DNA of 64,000 nucleotides. It comes from Streptococcus oralis. GTDB lineage: Bacteria; Bacillota; Bacilli; Lactobacillales; Streptococcaceae. Under the pieces are notes generated by a model that ran no database searches, was not told where the DNA came from, and saw nothing but the letters and a program-made list of their open reading frames with translations. Every line of letters begins with the position of its first letter. Position 1 is the stretch's first letter. This document shows, piece after piece, positions 28,697 through 38,813 of the stretch. Where the stretch lies: contig NZ_JAHZPJ010000014.1 of the NCBI RefSeq assembly GCF_019929345.1, positions 3,236 to 67,235 of the forward strand, given 5' to 3'. The position numbers and the translations under genes were made by a program.

Positions 28697-29947
28697 ATGG
28701 AGTTGGTGCCTGGAATTTCAGCACATTTTATTCAATCCAAAAAGTTTAAAACAAATAAAATCACTGTTTGTTTTACTGCTCCCTTATCTCTTGAGACAAT
28801 AGCAGGACGCATGTTAAGTGCAAGTATGTTGGAGACGGCAAATCAAGCTTACCCAACATCACAAGCATTTCGCAGATACTTGGCAAGTTTGTATGGAACA
28901 GATATTTCCACAAGTGCTTATCGTAGAGGACAAGCACATATTCTTGACTTAACATTTACCTACGTGCGGGATGAGTTTTTGAGTAAAAAAAATGTCTTGA
29001 CTTTTCAAATATTGGAATTGGTGAAACAGACTTTATTTGCTCCCTTATCTCAAGATGGTGCTTTTGAGCCAGCCTTATTTGAAATTGAAAGAAAACAATT
29101 ATTGGCTAGTTTAGCTACTGATATGGATGATTCATTTTATTTTGCTCATAAGGAATTGGATAACTTGTTCTTTCATGATGAACGTCTTCAATTGAGATAT
29201 AGTGATTTACGAAATCGCATTTCAAATGAGTCTCCAAAAAGTAGTTACACTTGCTTGCAAGATGCTCTGAAAAATGATCGAATTGATTTCTTTTTCTTAG
29301 GTGATTTCAATGAAGTTGAAGTAAAGGATTGGTTGAGATCATTTTCCTTTACAGGGCGTCAAATCGATGTCAAGCCTCAGTACCAACAACCATATTCAAA
29401 TGTCCTTCGGGAAGGAATGATTCGTAAGAATGTGGGCCAATCCGTTTTGGAATTGGCTTACCATTGTTCTACGAGCTATGGAGACAAGCATCATTTGGCC
29501 ATGGTAGTAATGAATGGTCTGTTAGGTGGTTTTGCTCACTCTAAGCTTTTTACAAATGTTCGGGAAAATGCTGGTCTAGCCTACACTATCTCCAGTCAAT
29601 TGGATTTATTTAGTGGTCAATTGAGGATGTATGCTGGCATTGATCGGGAAAAGCGCAATCAAGCCAGAAAATTGATGAATCATCAATTACTTGAACTAAA
29701 GAAAGGTAATTTTACAGATTTGGAGATTGAACAGACTAAGGAGATGATTCGCAGAACCTTATTGCTTGCGCAAGATAGTCAGAGCTCACTAATCGAGCGA
29801 GTTTACTTGAAAAGTTTGTTAGGGAAATCTACATCAGATTTTGACAATTGGATTGAAAAATTAAATAAAGTTGATAAAGAAGCTATCTGCAAAGTAGCAA
29901 ATAGTGTTCGGTTACAAGCGATATACTTTATGGAAGGAATAGAATGA
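28697..29947 (+). CDS. yfmF: M16-family peptidase-like protein (YfmF type, non-catalytic half)
   Basis: A 416-residue member of the M16 (pitrilysin-like) family. It has the fold sequences (LETANQAYPTSQAFRRYLASLYG, NGLLGGFAHSKLFTNVRENAGLAYTISSQ) but no HxxEH zinc motif, so it is likely the non-catalytic partner of the next gene. AAGGAGG precedes its ATG. Its ATGA overlap with the downstream gene suggests equal expression and heterodimer formation. Substrate unknown; cytoplasmic, no signal peptide. Confidence 0.85.
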   Translation: MELVPGISAHFIQSKKFKTNKITVCFTAPLSLETIAGRMLSASMLETANQAYPTSQAFRRYLASLYGTDISTSAYRRGQAHILDLTFTYVRDEFLSKKNVLTFQILELVKQTLFAPLSQDGAFEPALFEIERKQLLASLATDMDDSFYFAHKELDNLFFHDERLQLRYSDLRNRISNESPKSSYTCLQDALKNDRIDFFFLGDFNEVEVKDWLRSFSFTGRQIDVKPQYQQPYSNVLREGMIRKNVGQSVLELAYHCSTSYGDKHHLAMVVMNGLLGGFAHSKLFTNVRENAGLAYTISSQLDLFSGQLRMYAGIDREKRNQARKLMNHQLLELKKGNFTDLEIEQTKEMIRRTLLLAQDSQSSLIERVYLKSLLGKSTSDFDNWIEKLNKVDKEAICKVANSVRLQAIYFMEGIE

Positions 29948-31227
29948 CACCAGTTACCTTTGAAGAAAAATATTATCCTGCTGTAAAGGAGACGGTTTAT
30001 CAGACTCGTCTATCAAATGGATTGACAGTGTCTCTCCTTCCTAAGAAACAATTTAATGAAGTTTACGGAGTTGTAACAGTTCGATTTGGATCAATAGACA
30101 CAAGCTTTACACTATCTGAAAAAGGTTTACAGTATTATCCAGCTGGAATTGCACATTTTCTTGAACACAAACTGTTTGAGAGAGAAAATGCTGAAGATAT
30201 TATGGAGTCTTTTACACGCTTGGGAGCAGATAGCAATGCTTTTACAAGCTTTACAAAAACGAGTTATTTGTTTTCGACAATAGATCATTTATCAGAAAAT
30301 TTGGATCTACTTGAGGAGTTGGTAACAGTTGCTCACTTTACGGAAGAGTCAGTTGGGAGAGAGCGGGAAATCATCCAACAGGAACGTGAGATGTACCAAG
30401 ACGATCCAGATTCGCGTCTGTTTTTTGCTACATTAGCCAATCTTTATCCCAATACTCCTCTGGCAGCAGACATTGTTGGAAGTGAAAAATCAATTAACAA
30501 CATTCAGCTGAATGACTTAAAAGATAACTTTACAGTCTTTTACAAACCTGTCAATATGTCTTTGCTTTTAGTTGGGAATTTTGATGTAGATGCGATTGGA
30601 AAGTATTTTTCACAAAAAAAATTTAGAAATTTAGAAGACATGGTAGTAAACAAGGAGAAGCTTGCTTTACAGCCCGTTAAAGAAACAGACAGTCTCCGGA
30701 TGGAGGTTTCTTCTCCAAAGCTTGCTATTGGAATTAGGGGAACAGGTGAGGTGGCAGAAGCAGATTGCTACCGTTATAGTGTTTTGTTGAAATTGTTGTT
30801 TACGATGATGTTTGGTTGGACTTCAAATCGTTTTCAAAACCTATATGAGGCGGGAAAGTTAGATGCTTCACTGTCATTAGAAGTTGAGGTGACTAGTCGT
30901 TTTCATTTTGTGATGTTGACTATGGATACGAAGGAACCCGTTTCTCTATCACATCAATTTCGTAAGGCGATTCGTCATTTTAGTAGTGATGCAGATATTA
31001 CTGATGAACATCTCGATCTTGTTAAGAGTGAGATGTTTGGAGAGTTTTTTAGTAGTATGAATTCTTTGGAATTTATTGCAACTCAATACGATCCTATAGA
31101 TGGCGGAGAAACCATTTTTGATTTGCCAAAAATTTTACAAGAAATTACTTTGGAGGATGTTTTAGAAGCTGGTCATCGCTTGATTGATGATGGTGATCTA
31201 GTTGATTTTACAATCTTTCCAACCTAA
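29944..31227 (+). CDS. yfmH: M16-family zinc peptidase (YfmH type)
   Basis: A 427-residue zinc peptidase with inverted motif HFLEH (HxxEH) near residue 75 and downstream Glu in the EREIIQQEREMYQDDP helix. It is coupled to the non-catalytic yfmF-like gene. In streptococci the pair sits upstream of rodZ and pgsA and is conserved. The clan includes processing peptidases, but the substrate here is not known. Confidence 0.88.
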   Translation: MTPVTFEEKYYPAVKETVYQTRLSNGLTVSLLPKKQFNEVYGVVTVRFGSIDTSFTLSEKGLQYYPAGIAHFLEHKLFERENAEDIMESFTRLGADSNAFTSFTKTSYLFSTIDHLSENLDLLEELVTVAHFTEESVGREREIIQQEREMYQDDPDSRLFFATLANLYPNTPLAADIVGSEKSINNIQLNDLKDNFTVFYKPVNMSLLLVGNFDVDAIGKYFSQKKFRNLEDMVVNKEKLALQPVKETDSLRMEVSSPKLAIGIRGTGEVAEADCYRYSVLLKLLFTMMFGWTSNRFQNLYEAGKLDASLSLEVEVTSRFHFVMLTMDTKEPVSLSHQFRKAIRHFSSDADITDEHLDLVKSEMFGEFFSSMNSLEFIATQYDPIDGGETIFDLPKILQEITLEDVLEAGHRLIDDGDLVDFTIFPT

Positions 31228-31262
31228 AAGATAAGTAAGCCTAGAAAGAAGGAATGCTAAGT

Positions 31263-32078
31263 ATGAGAAAAAAAACAATTGGTGAGGTGCTGCGTTTAGC
31301 TAGAATAAACCAAGGATTGAGTTTGGAAGAATTGCAGGCAAAAACTGATATTCAGATGAATTTATTAGAGGCTATGGAGGCAGATGATTTTGATCAACTC
31401 CCTAGTACCTTCTACGCTCGTTCTTTTTTGAGAAAATACGCTTGGGCGGTTGAATTGGATGAACGAATTATTTTGGATGCCTATGATTCAGGAAGCATGA
31501 TTACCTATGAAGAGGTAGATGTTGATGAAGAAGATTTGTCTGGTCGTAGACGATCAAATAAGAAAAAAACCTCTTATCTCCCCTTGTTTTATTTCGTCCT
31601 ATTTGCTTTGTCAATTTTAATTTTTGTCACTTACTATGTTTGGAATTATATCCAGACTCAACCAACGCGTCCTTCTTCGGCAAATTATAGTGTTATTAGC
31701 TCAACAACTTCTTCTAGTTCATCTTCTAGCAGTCAGACGTCTAGCTCATCTTCTTCTGCGGCATCAACTATTACAGTTTCGGGTGAAGGAAACCGCATTG
31801 AAGCTCGTTATAAAACGAATAAGGATACAGCTACTGTTCAACTGGCAGTTTCGGATACAACTAGCTGGATTAGTGTTTCAGGAAGTGAGCTGGAGGGTGG
31901 TGTGACACTATCCGCAGACAATAAAAATGCAAAAACAACAGTTTCAACTAAGAATCCCGTTACTATTACCTTAGGTGTAGTGAAGGGAGTTACTTTGACT
32001 GTAGATAATCAAACAGTTGATACTTCCAAGTTGACGACTCAGACTGGAACTGTGACACTTACATTTACTACAGATTAA
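31263..32078 (+). CDS. rodZ: RodZ-like cell-shape protein
   Basis: A 271-residue bitopic membrane protein. I choose the ATG at 31263 because AAGGA (31249-31253) is 9 bases upstream; an ATG at 31254 would touch it. The N-terminal HTH_25 domain (IGEVLRLARINQGLSLEELQ), a transmembrane helix at about residues 105-125 (LFYFVLFALSILIFVTYY), a Ser-rich linker and a C-terminal DUF4115-type beta domain. RodZ links the MreCD elongation machinery to the cytoplasm; mreC and mreD are downstream in this stretch. Confidence 0.9.
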   Translation: MRKKTIGEVLRLARINQGLSLEELQAKTDIQMNLLEAMEADDFDQLPSTFYARSFLRKYAWAVELDERIILDAYDSGSMITYEEVDVDEEDLSGRRRSNKKKTSYLPLFYFVLFALSILIFVTYYVWNYIQTQPTRPSSANYSVISSTTSSSSSSSSQTSSSSSSAASTITVSGEGNRIEARYKTNKDTATVQLAVSDTTSWISVSGSELEGGVTLSADNKNAKTTVSTKNPVTITLGVVKGVTLTVDNQTVDTSKLTTQTGTVTLTFTTD

Positions 32079-32088
32079 GGAAAAACCA

Positions 32089-32634
32089 ATGAAAAAAGAA
32101 CAAATTCCTAATGTATTAACTATTGGTAGAATTCTCTTTATACCTCTCTTTATTCTTACTTTGACTTTGGACCATTCACAAGGCAGTCACTTGCTGGCAG
32201 CAATCATCTTTGCAGTTGCTAGTATAACGGATTATCTCGATGGCTATCTTGCTCGAAAATGGAATGTAGTCAGCAACTTTGGAAAGTTTGCAGATCCGAT
32301 GGCGGATAAGTTGCTGGTTATGTCAGCTTTTATCATGTTGATTGAGTTAGGTATGGCTCCAGCTTGGGTTGTTGCTATTATCATCTGTCGTGAACTTGCG
32401 GTGACCGGCCTACGGCTGTTGCTCGTTGAGACGGGAGGAACGGTTCTAGCAGCAGCGATGTCAGGGAAAATCAAGACCTTTAGTCAGATGTTTGCCATTA
32501 TCTTTTTGCTCTTACATTGGAATTTAATTGGGCAACTGTTGCTTTATATAGCTTTGTTTTTCACTATCTACTCTGGCTATGATTATTTCAAGGGTAGCGC
32601 TTATGTATTCAAAGGGACATTTGGTTCGAAATGA
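32089..32634 (+). CDS. pgsA: CDP-diacylglycerol-glycerol-3-phosphate 3-phosphatidyltransferase
   Basis: A 181-residue membrane enzyme making phosphatidylglycerol phosphate, the precursor of PG and cardiolipin. The CDP-alcohol phosphotransferase motif DG-x2-AR-x8-G-x3-D-x3-D is complete in DYLDGYLARKW...FGKFADPMADK near residue 45. Several transmembrane helices. It begins 10 bases after rodZ and its stop overlaps the ecfA1 start (ATGA). Its sequence near the daptomycin-relevant region is not unusual. Confidence 0.96.
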   Translation: MKKEQIPNVLTIGRILFIPLFILTLTLDHSQGSHLLAAIIFAVASITDYLDGYLARKWNVVSNFGKFADPMADKLLVMSAFIMLIELGMAPAWVVAIIICRELAVTGLRLLLVETGGTVLAAAMSGKIKTFSQMFAIIFLLLHWNLIGQLLLYIALFFTIYSGYDYFKGSAYVFKGTFGSK

Positions 32635-33458
32635 AATCGATTATTGAAGTAAAAGATCTGTCTTTTCGTTATAAGGAAGACCAAGATTATTATGATGTTA
32701 ATAATGTCTCGTTTCACGTGAAACGGGGAGAATGGCTTTCGATTGTAGGCCATAATGGGAGTGGGAAATCGACAACTATCCGTTTGATTGATGGCTTGCT
32801 TGAAGCAGAGTCTGGGGAAATCTGGATAGATGGCCAATTGCTGTCCTCTGAGAATGTTTGGAACTTGCGTAGACAAATTGGTATGGTTTTTCAAAATCCA
32901 GATAACCAATTTGTGGGCGCAACTGTTGAAGATGATGTCGCCTTTGGCCTAGAAAATCAGGGACTTCCTCGTGAAGAAATGAAAAAGAGAGTGGCTGAAT
33001 CTTTGGAGTTGGTAGGTATGCTGGACTTTAAGAAGAGAGAACCAGCTCGTTTGTCTGGTGGACAAAAACAACGGGTGGCTATTGCAGGAGTTGTTGCCTT
33101 GAGACCAGCTATTTTTATTCTGGACGAGGCTACAAGTATGTTGGATCCTGAGGGGCGCAGAGAACTGATTCAGACAGTTCAAGAGATTCGAAAATACCAC
33201 CAGATGACAGTCGTCTCCATTACGCACGATTTGGAAGAAGTTGCGATGAGTGATCGTGTCTTGGTCATGAAAAAAGGCCAAGTGGAGTCAACCAGCAGTC
33301 CAAGAGAACTTTTTTCTCGGGATGACCTTGACCAGATAGGGTTAGATGAGCCTTTTACTAATCAATTGAGAGAATCTTTGAGAGAGACTGGTTATCAGTT
33401 GCCGGATGGATATTTGACAGAAGGAGAGCTAGAGGACAAGTTATGGGAATTACTCTAG
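32631..33458 (+). CDS. ecfA1: ECF transporter ATPase EcfA1
   Basis: A 275-residue ATPase of the energy-coupling factor module shared by many vitamin and metal uptake S-components. Walker [10 protein letters not shown] near residue 40, signature LSGGQKQRV, Walker [13 protein letters not shown]. It overlaps pgsA by 4 bases and ecfA2 by 16. A parS palindrome lies in its 5' coding region (32710-32725), so the codons there serve two purposes. Confidence 0.97.
   Translation: MKSIIEVKDLSFRYKEDQDYYDVNNVSFHVKRGEWLSIVGHNGSGKSTTIRLIDGLLEAESGEIWIDGQLLSSENVWNLRRQIGMVFQNPDNQFVGATVEDDVAFGLENQGLPREEMKKRVAESLELVGMLDFKKREPARLSGGQKQRVAIAGVVALRPAIFILDEATSMLDPEGRRELIQTVQEIRKYHQMTVVSITHDLEEVAMSDRVLVMKKGQVESTSSPRELFSRDDLDQIGLDEPFTNQLRESLRETGYQLPDGYLTEGELEDKLWELL
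32710..32725. promoter_or_regulatory. parS: parS centromere site 2 (inside ecfA1)
   Basis: CGTTTCACGTGAAACG, a perfect 16-base palindrome with the same 14-base core as the site at 21517-21532. About 21.6 kb from oriC, on the same side. Confidence 0.9.
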
Positions 33459-34282
33459 AAAATGTGAGCTTTACCTATCAAGAGGGGACACCCCTATCTT
33501 CATCAGCCTTGACTGATGTTTCTTTGACGATTGATGATAATTCCTATACAGCTTTAGTAGGGCACACAGGTAGTGGGAAGTCAACGATTTTACAGCTTTT
33601 AAATGGCCTATTGGTACCAAGTAAGGGTTCTGTTCGAGTTTTCGATACTGTCATTACTCCTATATCAACCAATAAAGAAATTCGCCAGATTCGAAAGCAA
33701 GTCGGTCTAGTGTTTCAATTTGCTGAAAACCAAATTTTTGAAGAGACTGTTTTGAAAGATGTGGCTTTTGGACCGCAAAATTTTGGAGTTTCTGAGGAAG
33801 AGGCCAAGAAAATTGCGCGTGAAAAGTTAGCCTTGGTAGGCATTGATGAGTCACTTTTTGAGCGCAGTCCTTTTGAACTTTCGGGTGGCCAGATGAGACG
33901 TGTGGCTATAGCGGGTATGCTAGCCATGGAGCCAACTGTCTTGGTTTTGGATGAGCCGACAGCAGGGCTAGATCCTCTGGGCAGAAAAGAATTGATGACC
34001 CTGTTTAAAAAACTCCACCTTTCTGGAATGACAATCGTTCTGGTAACGCATTTGATGGATGATGTAGCTACGTATGCTGATCAGGTCTATGTTATGGAAA
34101 AGGGACGTTTAGTCAAAAGTGGCAAACCGAGTGATGTTTTCCAAGATGTAGCCTCTATGGAAAAGGTGCAGTTAGGTGTGCCTAAAATAACAGCCTTTTG
34201 TAAACGTTTGGCAGATAGAGGTGTAGCTTTTAAAAAATTGCCAATCAAGATAGAGGAGTTTAAGGAGTCGCTAAATGGATAG
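33443..34282 (+). CDS. ecfA2: ECF transporter ATPase EcfA2
   Basis: A 279-residue paralogue of EcfA1. Walker [11 protein letters not shown], signature LSGGQMRRV, Walker [14 protein letters not shown]. Overlaps ecfA1 by 16 bases and ecfT by 8. EcfA1/EcfA2 form the ATPase heterodimer that drives EcfT. Confidence 0.97.
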   Translation: MGITLENVSFTYQEGTPLSSSALTDVSLTIDDNSYTALVGHTGSGKSTILQLLNGLLVPSKGSVRVFDTVITPISTNKEIRQIRKQVGLVFQFAENQIFEETVLKDVAFGPQNFGVSEEEAKKIAREKLALVGIDESLFERSPFELSGGQMRRVAIAGMLAMEPTVLVLDEPTAGLDPLGRKELMTLFKKLHLSGMTIVLVTHLMDDVATYADQVYVMEKGRLVKSGKPSDVFQDVASMEKVQLGVPKITAFCKRLADRGVAFKKLPIKIEEFKESLNG

Positions 34283-35069
34283 TATGATTTTAGGGCGTTA
34301 TATACCGGGGGATTCCATTATTCATCGCTTGGATCCACGTAGTAAATTGCTTGCCATGATCCTGTTGATTTTGATTGTATTTTGGGCTAATAATCCCCTC
34401 ACCAATCTCATTTTGTTTATAGCGACAGGTATATTTATCGCTTTGTCAGGCGTTTCCCTCTCATTTTTCGTTCAGGGATTAAAATCCATGTTCTTCCTGA
34501 TTGCTTTTACGACTCTTTTTCAGCTCTTTTTCATTTCAAGTGGAAATGTCCTATTTGAGTTTTCTTTTATAAAAATAACGGATTATGCGTTGCAACAAGC
34601 GGGAATCATTTTCTGTCGTTTTGTGTTGATTATTTTCTTTTCAACCTTGCTGACATTAACGACCATGCCTTTGAGTCTGGCATCTGCAGTTGAAGCTCTT
34701 TTAGCACCGCTGAAACGCGTGAAAGTTCCCGTTCATGAAATTGGTCTCATGTTATCAATGAGTTTGCGTTTTGTTCCAACCTTGATGGATGACACAACGA
34801 GAATTATGAATGCTCAGAAAGCTCGTGGAGTTGACTTTGGCGAAGGTAGCATCGTTCAAAAAGTAAAGGCTATGATTCCGATTTTAATTCCTCTTTTTGC
34901 TACGAGCTTAAAGCGTGCAGATTCATTGGCAATAGCCATGGAAGCGCGTGGTTATCAGGGAGGAAAGGGTAGAAGTCAGTATAGACAGTTGAGATGGAGT
35001 CAAAAGGATACACTGGCAATTCTTGTGATTTTGATACTGGGATGTTTCTTATTTTTCTTAAAATCTTAG
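34275..35069 (+). CDS. ecfT: ECF transporter transmembrane protein EcfT
   Basis: A 264-residue polytopic membrane protein (about five helices), with the coupling-helix motifs of the family: [13 protein letters not shown] and [10 protein letters not shown] (AxxARG). It couples the EcfA1/A2 ATPases to S-components encoded elsewhere. Last gene of the pgsA-ecfA1-ecfA2-ecfT unit; mreC begins 60 bases later. Confidence 0.96.
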   Translation: MDSMILGRYIPGDSIIHRLDPRSKLLAMILLILIVFWANNPLTNLILFIATGIFIALSGVSLSFFVQGLKSMFFLIAFTTLFQLFFISSGNVLFEFSFIKITDYALQQAGIIFCRFVLIIFFSTLLTLTTMPLSLASAVEALLAPLKRVKVPVHEIGLMLSMSLRFVPTLMDDTTRIMNAQKARGVDFGEGSIVQKVKAMIPILIPLFATSLKRADSLAIAMEARGYQGGKGRSQYRQLRWSQKDTLAILVILILGCFLFFLKS

Positions 35070-35129
35070 CAGGTTTGTAGGATTGATAAGAAGCTCAAAG
35101 TAGCAGGTTTTTAGTATAAAGGTAGGAAT

Positions 35130-35945
35130 ATGAACCGTTTTAAAAAATCAAAATATCTAATCATCGTTTTTGTCACAGTTCTGGCAGTTTCTGTTCTATT
35201 AGTGACAACCTATTCAAGTGCTATTGTGACGAAACTAGGAGATGGGATTTCCTTAGTAGATAGAATTGTTCAAAAACCTTTTCAGTGGTTTGACGGTTTC
35301 AAATCAGATTTGGGACATTTGACGCAGACTTATAATGAAAACGAGAGTTTAAAAAAGCAACTTTATCAACTAGAGATGGAGTCTAATCAATCAGAACGTT
35401 TAAAAAATGAAAATGAACAACTACGTCAGTTGCTGGATATGAAGTCAAAATTGCAGGCAACAAAAACCATTACAGCAGATGTGATTATGCGAGCTCCAGT
35501 ATCTTGGAAACAAGAGTTAACAATTGATGCGGGAAGTTTAAAAGGAGCTTCTGAAAATATGTTGGTCATTGCAAACGGTGGCTTGATTGGTAGTGTTTCA
35601 AAAGTAGAGGATCATTCAACAACTGTCAACTTGCTGACAAACACTGAAAATTCTGACAATATTTCCGTTAAAATCTTGCATGGCTCTACTGAAATTTACG
35701 GGATTATCGTTGGTTATGATAAGGAGTCTGAACTTCTTAAAATTAGCCAATTAAATAGTAACAGCGATATTAGTGCGGGAGACAAGGTGACTACAGGTGG
35801 ACTCGGAAACTTTAATGTCAAAGATATTCCTGTTGGAGAGGTTGTTGCCACAACGCATAGCAGTGACTATCTAACACGAGAGGTAACAGTAAAGTTAAGT
35901 GCTGACACCAAAAATCTTCATGTGGTAGAGTTAGTGGGGAATTAG
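35130..35945 (+). CDS. mreC: Rod shape-determining protein MreC
   Basis: A 271-residue bitopic protein: basic N-terminus (MNRFKKSKY), one transmembrane helix (about residues 10-30), a coiled coil (SLKKQLYQLEMESNQSERLKNENEQL) and a C-terminal beta-barrel pair (IANGGLIGSVSKVEDHSTTV, GDKVTTGGLGN). In ovoid streptococci MreC/MreD guide peripheral peptidoglycan synthesis even though MreB is absent. mreD begins 2 bases after it ends. Confidence 0.95.
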   Translation: MNRFKKSKYLIIVFVTVLAVSVLLVTTYSSAIVTKLGDGISLVDRIVQKPFQWFDGFKSDLGHLTQTYNENESLKKQLYQLEMESNQSERLKNENEQLRQLLDMKSKLQATKTITADVIMRAPVSWKQELTIDAGSLKGASENMLVIANGGLIGSVSKVEDHSTTVNLLTNTENSDNISVKILHGSTEIYGIIVGYDKESELLKISQLNSNSDISAGDKVTTGGLGNFNVKDIPVGEVVATTHSSDYLTREVTVKLSADTKNLHVVELVGN

Positions 35946-35947
35946 CA

Positions 35948-36442
35948 ATGAGACTGTTAAAACAAGTTGGTATATTTTTTTTACTCCCTGTTATTGTGCT
36001 AGTTGATGCTCATATTGGTCAACTAGTGGGTTCCTTCTTTCCTCACTTTCACTTAGCTAGTCATTTCCTGTTTTTATTTCTCTTGTTTGAGACCATTGAA
36101 GTCTCGGAATATCTTTACCTAGCCTATTGTTTTATAGTGGGCTTGGTTTATGATATTTACTTTTTCCATTTGATAGGGATTGCGACTCTCTTATTTGTTC
36201 TTTTGGGAGTTGCTCTTCACAAATTCAATAGTGTGATTTTGATGAATCGTTGGACTCGAATCTTGGCTGTCATTGTGCTCAGTTTTCTATTTGATATGGG
36301 AAGTTATCTTCTGGCTCTCTCCATAGGACTGACTGTAGAATCTATGCCCATTTTCGTCGTCTACAGCCTTTTCCCATCAATGATTTTAAACTTTTTATGG
36401 ATGATGATTTTCCAGTATATTTTTGAAAAATGTTATCTATGA
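35948..36442 (+). CDS. mreD: Rod shape-determining protein MreD
   Basis: A 164-residue membrane protein with about five hydrophobic helices and no catalytic motif, in the canonical place after mreC. Family match rests on position, length and hydrophobic pattern, for example [20 protein letters not shown]. The WalR box of pcsB lies just past its stop. Confidence 0.9.
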   Translation: MRLLKQVGIFFLLPVIVLVDAHIGQLVGSFFPHFHLASHFLFLFLLFETIEVSEYLYLAYCFIVGLVYDIYFFHLIGIATLLFVLLGVALHKFNSVILMNRWTRILAVIVLSFLFDMGSYLLALSIGLTVESMPIFVVYSLFPSMILNFLWMMIFQYIFEKCYL

Positions 36443-36456
36443 GAAAGAAATATAAA

Positions 36457-36500
36457 TGTAACAAAGGCGTAATATTTATTATGTCTTTTTTTGGTATACT
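36457..36500 (+). promoter_or_regulatory. WalR (VicR) box and -10 of pcsB
   Basis: TGTAAC-AAAGG-CGTAAT (36457-36473), the WalR two-half-site pattern TGTWAH-N5-TGTWAH with one change, followed 21 bases later by TATACT (36495-36500). pcsB is the classic essential target of WalR in pneumococcus. Confidence 0.8.
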
Positions 36501-36534
36501 AGTAGTGTTTCAAATAGAAGGAGTAATAGTAGAT

Positions 36535-37743
36535 ATGAAGAAAAAAATCTTAGCATCACTTTTGTTAAGTACAGTGTTGTTTTCTCAAGTAGCAGTATTG
36601 ACAACTGTTCATGCAGAAACAACTGATGAAAAAATTGCTGCACAAGATAGTAAGATTAGTGATTTAACAACAAAACAAAAAGAAGCTCAAAAACAGGTGG
36701 ATGAAATCCAAACACAAGTTACAGCTATTCAAACACAACAAGCAAACTTGCAAGCTGAAAATGAAACTCTACAGGCTGAATCTAAAAAACTTGAAGGAGA
36801 AATTACAGAGCTCTCTAAGAATATTGTTGCTCGTAATGCTTCTTTAGAAAAACAAGCGCGTAGCGCACAGACAAATGGAGCTGCGACTAGCTACATCAAT
36901 ACAATTATTAACTCAAAATCAATTACAGAAGCGATTTCACGTGTTGCAGCTATGAGCGAGATTGTATCAGTTAACAACAAAATGTTGGAGCAACAGAAAG
37001 CTGATAAGAAATCTATCGCTGAAAAACAAGTTGCAAATAATGAAGCAATCAACACTGTAATTGCGAACCAACAAACACTTGCTGACGATGCACAAGCATT
37101 GACAACAAAACAAGCAGAGTTGAAAGTTGCTGAGTTAAACCTTGCTGCAGAGAAAGCTACTGCAGAAAGCGATAAAGCAACTTTGTTGGAACAAAAAGCT
37201 GCAGCAGAGGCAGAAGCGAAAGCTGCAGCTGAAGCAGAAGCGGCTTATAAAGCACGTCAAACAAGCCAACAACAATCAGTTGTTGCTTCTGGAAATACAA
37301 CACTTTCAGATCAAGTGCAAGCAACTTCAAGCTCTTCATCAGATGATGATTCAAGCTACACTCCGGCACCTGCACCAACTCCAACTAGACAGCGTCCAAC
37401 ATACAGTACAAATGCTTCAAGTTATCCAACTGGTGAATGTACTTGGGGAGCTAAGACATTAGCTCCTTGGGCTGGAGATTACTGGGGTAACGGAGCGCAG
37501 TGGGCTACAAGTGCAGCAGCTGCAGGATTCCGTACTGGATCAACTCCACAAGTTGGTGCGATTGCATGTTGGAATGACGGTGGATATGGACACGTAGCGG
37601 TTGTTACAGCAGTTTCATCATCAACTAGCATTCAAGTATCAGAATCAAACTACGGTGGAGATCGTACAATCGGTAACAAACGTGGATGGTTCAACCCAAC
37701 TACAACATCTGAAGGCTATGTTACTTACATCTATCCAAACTAA
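36535..37743 (+). CDS. pcsB: Peptidoglycan-splitting cell division protein PcsB (CHAP hydrolase)
   Basis: A 402-residue secreted protein. I start it at 36535 ([20 protein letters not shown]...VHAETTDEK): this gives a proper signal peptide cut after VHA, and the site lies downstream of the -10, whereas longer frames begin before the promoter. A long coiled coil (about residues 30-265) holds the hydrolase off and binds FtsX; an Ala/Glu stretch and Ser/Pro linker follow; the CHAP amidase domain has catalytic Cys in GECTWGAK and His in GYGHVAVV. It splits daughter cells under FtsEX control. Confidence 0.96.
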   Translation: MKKKILASLLLSTVLFSQVAVLTTVHAETTDEKIAAQDSKISDLTTKQKEAQKQVDEIQTQVTAIQTQQANLQAENETLQAESKKLEGEITELSKNIVARNASLEKQARSAQTNGAATSYINTIINSKSITEAISRVAAMSEIVSVNNKMLEQQKADKKSIAEKQVANNEAINTVIANQQTLADDAQALTTKQAELKVAELNLAAEKATAESDKATLLEQKAAAEAEAKAAAEAEAAYKARQTSQQQSVVASGNTTLSDQVQATSSSSSDDDSSYTPAPAPTPTRQRPTYSTNASSYPTGECTWGAKTLAPWAGDYWGNGAQWATSAAAAGFRTGSTPQVGAIACWNDGGYGHVAVVTAVSSSTSIQVSESNYGGDRTIGNKRGWFNPTTTSEGYVTYIYPN

Positions 37744-37754
37744 TGAATGAAACG

Positions 37755-37780
37755 AAGAGGCTCAATCGAGTCTCTTTTAA
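37755..37780 (+). terminator. Terminator after pcsB
   Basis: AAGAG-G-CTC / GAG-T-CTCTT hairpin with 4-base loop and T-run; the middle pair is G-U. Confidence 0.7.
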
Positions 37781-37810
37781 TGTTTTTAGCCGAAAGTCCT
37801 ACTAAATAGC

Positions 37811-37955
37811 TTGAAAATGTTGTTGAAATATGATAAAATAGGGATTGTCGTGTAAACGATAATACTCATTCTTGATGAATTGTGAAACTGTTGCCCGTGG
37901 GTCGTTTTGCGAGTTGAAGTCAAGAAGAGGAAAAAAACAAAAAGGAGAAATACTC
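37811..37955 (+). promoter_or_regulatory. Promoter and long leader of rpsB
   Basis: TTGAAA (37811-37816), 17 bases, TAAAAT (37834-37839), then an untranslated leader of about 110 bases to the AAAGGAG site of rpsB. Leaders of this length upstream of ribosomal protein genes often bind the encoded protein; I see short complementary segments but no recognised motif. Confidence 0.65.
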
Positions 37956-38735
37956 ATGGCAGTAATTTCAATGAAACAACTTCTTGAGGCTGGTGTACAC
38001 TTTGGTCACCAAACTCGTCGCTGGAACCCTAAGATGGCTAAGTACATCTTCACTGAGCGTAACGGAATCCACGTTATCGACTTGCAACAAACTGTAAAAT
38101 ATGCTGACCAAGCATACGACTTTATGCGTGATGCGGCAGCTAACGATGCAGTTGTATTGTTCGTTGGTACTAAAAAACAAGCTGCTGATGCTGTTAAAGA
38201 AGAAGCAGAACGTTCAGGTCAATACTACATCAACCACCGTTGGTTGGGTGGAACTCTTACTAACTGGGGAACTATTCAAAAACGTATTGCTCGTTTGAAA
38301 GAAATCAAACGTATGGAAGAAGAAGGAATCTTTGACGTTCTTCCTAAGAAAGAAGTTGCACTTCTTAACAAACAACGTGCACGTCTTGAAAAATTCTTGG
38401 GTGGTATCGAAGACATGCCTCGTATCCCAGATGTAATGTACGTAGTTGACCCACATAAAGAACAAATCGCTGTTAAAGAAGCTAAAAAATTGGGTATCCC
38501 AGTTGTAGCGATGGTTGACACAAACACTGACCCAGACGATATTGATGTAATCATCCCAGCTAACGATGACGCTATCCGCGCGGTTAAATTGATTACAGCT
38601 AAATTGGCTGACGCTATCATCGAAGGACGTCAAGGTGAAGATGCAGCAGCAGTTGAAGCAGAATTTGCAGCTTCAGAAGCTCAAGCTGACTCAATCGAAG
38701 AAATCGTTGAAGTTGTAGAAGGCGACAATGCTTAA
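37956..38735 (+). CDS. rpsB: 30S ribosomal protein S2
   Basis: A 259-residue protein starting [25 protein letters not shown] sits upstream of the ATG at 37956, while longer in-frame starts have no site. Contains the S2 signatures [15 protein letters not shown] and [13 protein letters not shown]2 binds the 30S subunit next to S1/bS21 and is limiting for S1 recruitment. Codon use is strongly biased as in other highly expressed genes. Followed by tsf after a structured gap. Confidence 0.98.
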   Translation: MAVISMKQLLEAGVHFGHQTRRWNPKMAKYIFTERNGIHVIDLQQTVKYADQAYDFMRDAAANDAVVLFVGTKKQAADAVKEEAERSGQYYINHRWLGGTLTNWGTIQKRIARLKEIKRMEEEGIFDVLPKKEVALLNKQRARLEKFLGGIEDMPRIPDVMYVVDPHKEQIAVKEAKKLGIPVVAMVDTNTDPDDIDVIIPANDDAIRAVKLITAKLADAIIEGRQGEDAAAVEAEFAASEAQADSIEEIVEVVEGDNA

Positions 38736-38756
38736 TTCAAATACGTAATCATTACC

Positions 38757-38807
38757 TAGGAGGGCAGGGCTTAGCCCGGCTCTCCTATTTTTAAAAAATA
38801 TAGGAGA
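38757..38807 (+). promoter_or_regulatory. rpsB-tsf intergenic alternative hairpins (attenuator-like)
   Basis: Arm A (TAGGAG + GGGC, 38757-38770) pairs with arm B (GCCC + CTCCTA, 38774-38787) as a 14-position stem with one A/G mismatch, followed by TTTTTT: a terminator. Arm B (TCTCCTAT, from 38781) can instead pair with arm C (ATAGGAGA, 38800-38807), which contains the tsf ribosome binding site. A and C share the sequence TAGGAG, so the two hairpins are mutually exclusive. This could limit tsf relative to rpsB by termination or by hiding the ribosome binding site. Confidence 0.7.
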
Positions 38808-38813
38808 ATCAAA

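Noticed and set aside
36934..36947. CACGTG-centred sequence in pcsB resembling parS
   Set aside because: Only the left half matches; the right half reads GTTGC, so it is not a palindrome.
38214..38633. Minus-strand open frames opposite rpsB
   Set aside because: Shadow frames of a gene with strong codon bias; no start signals.
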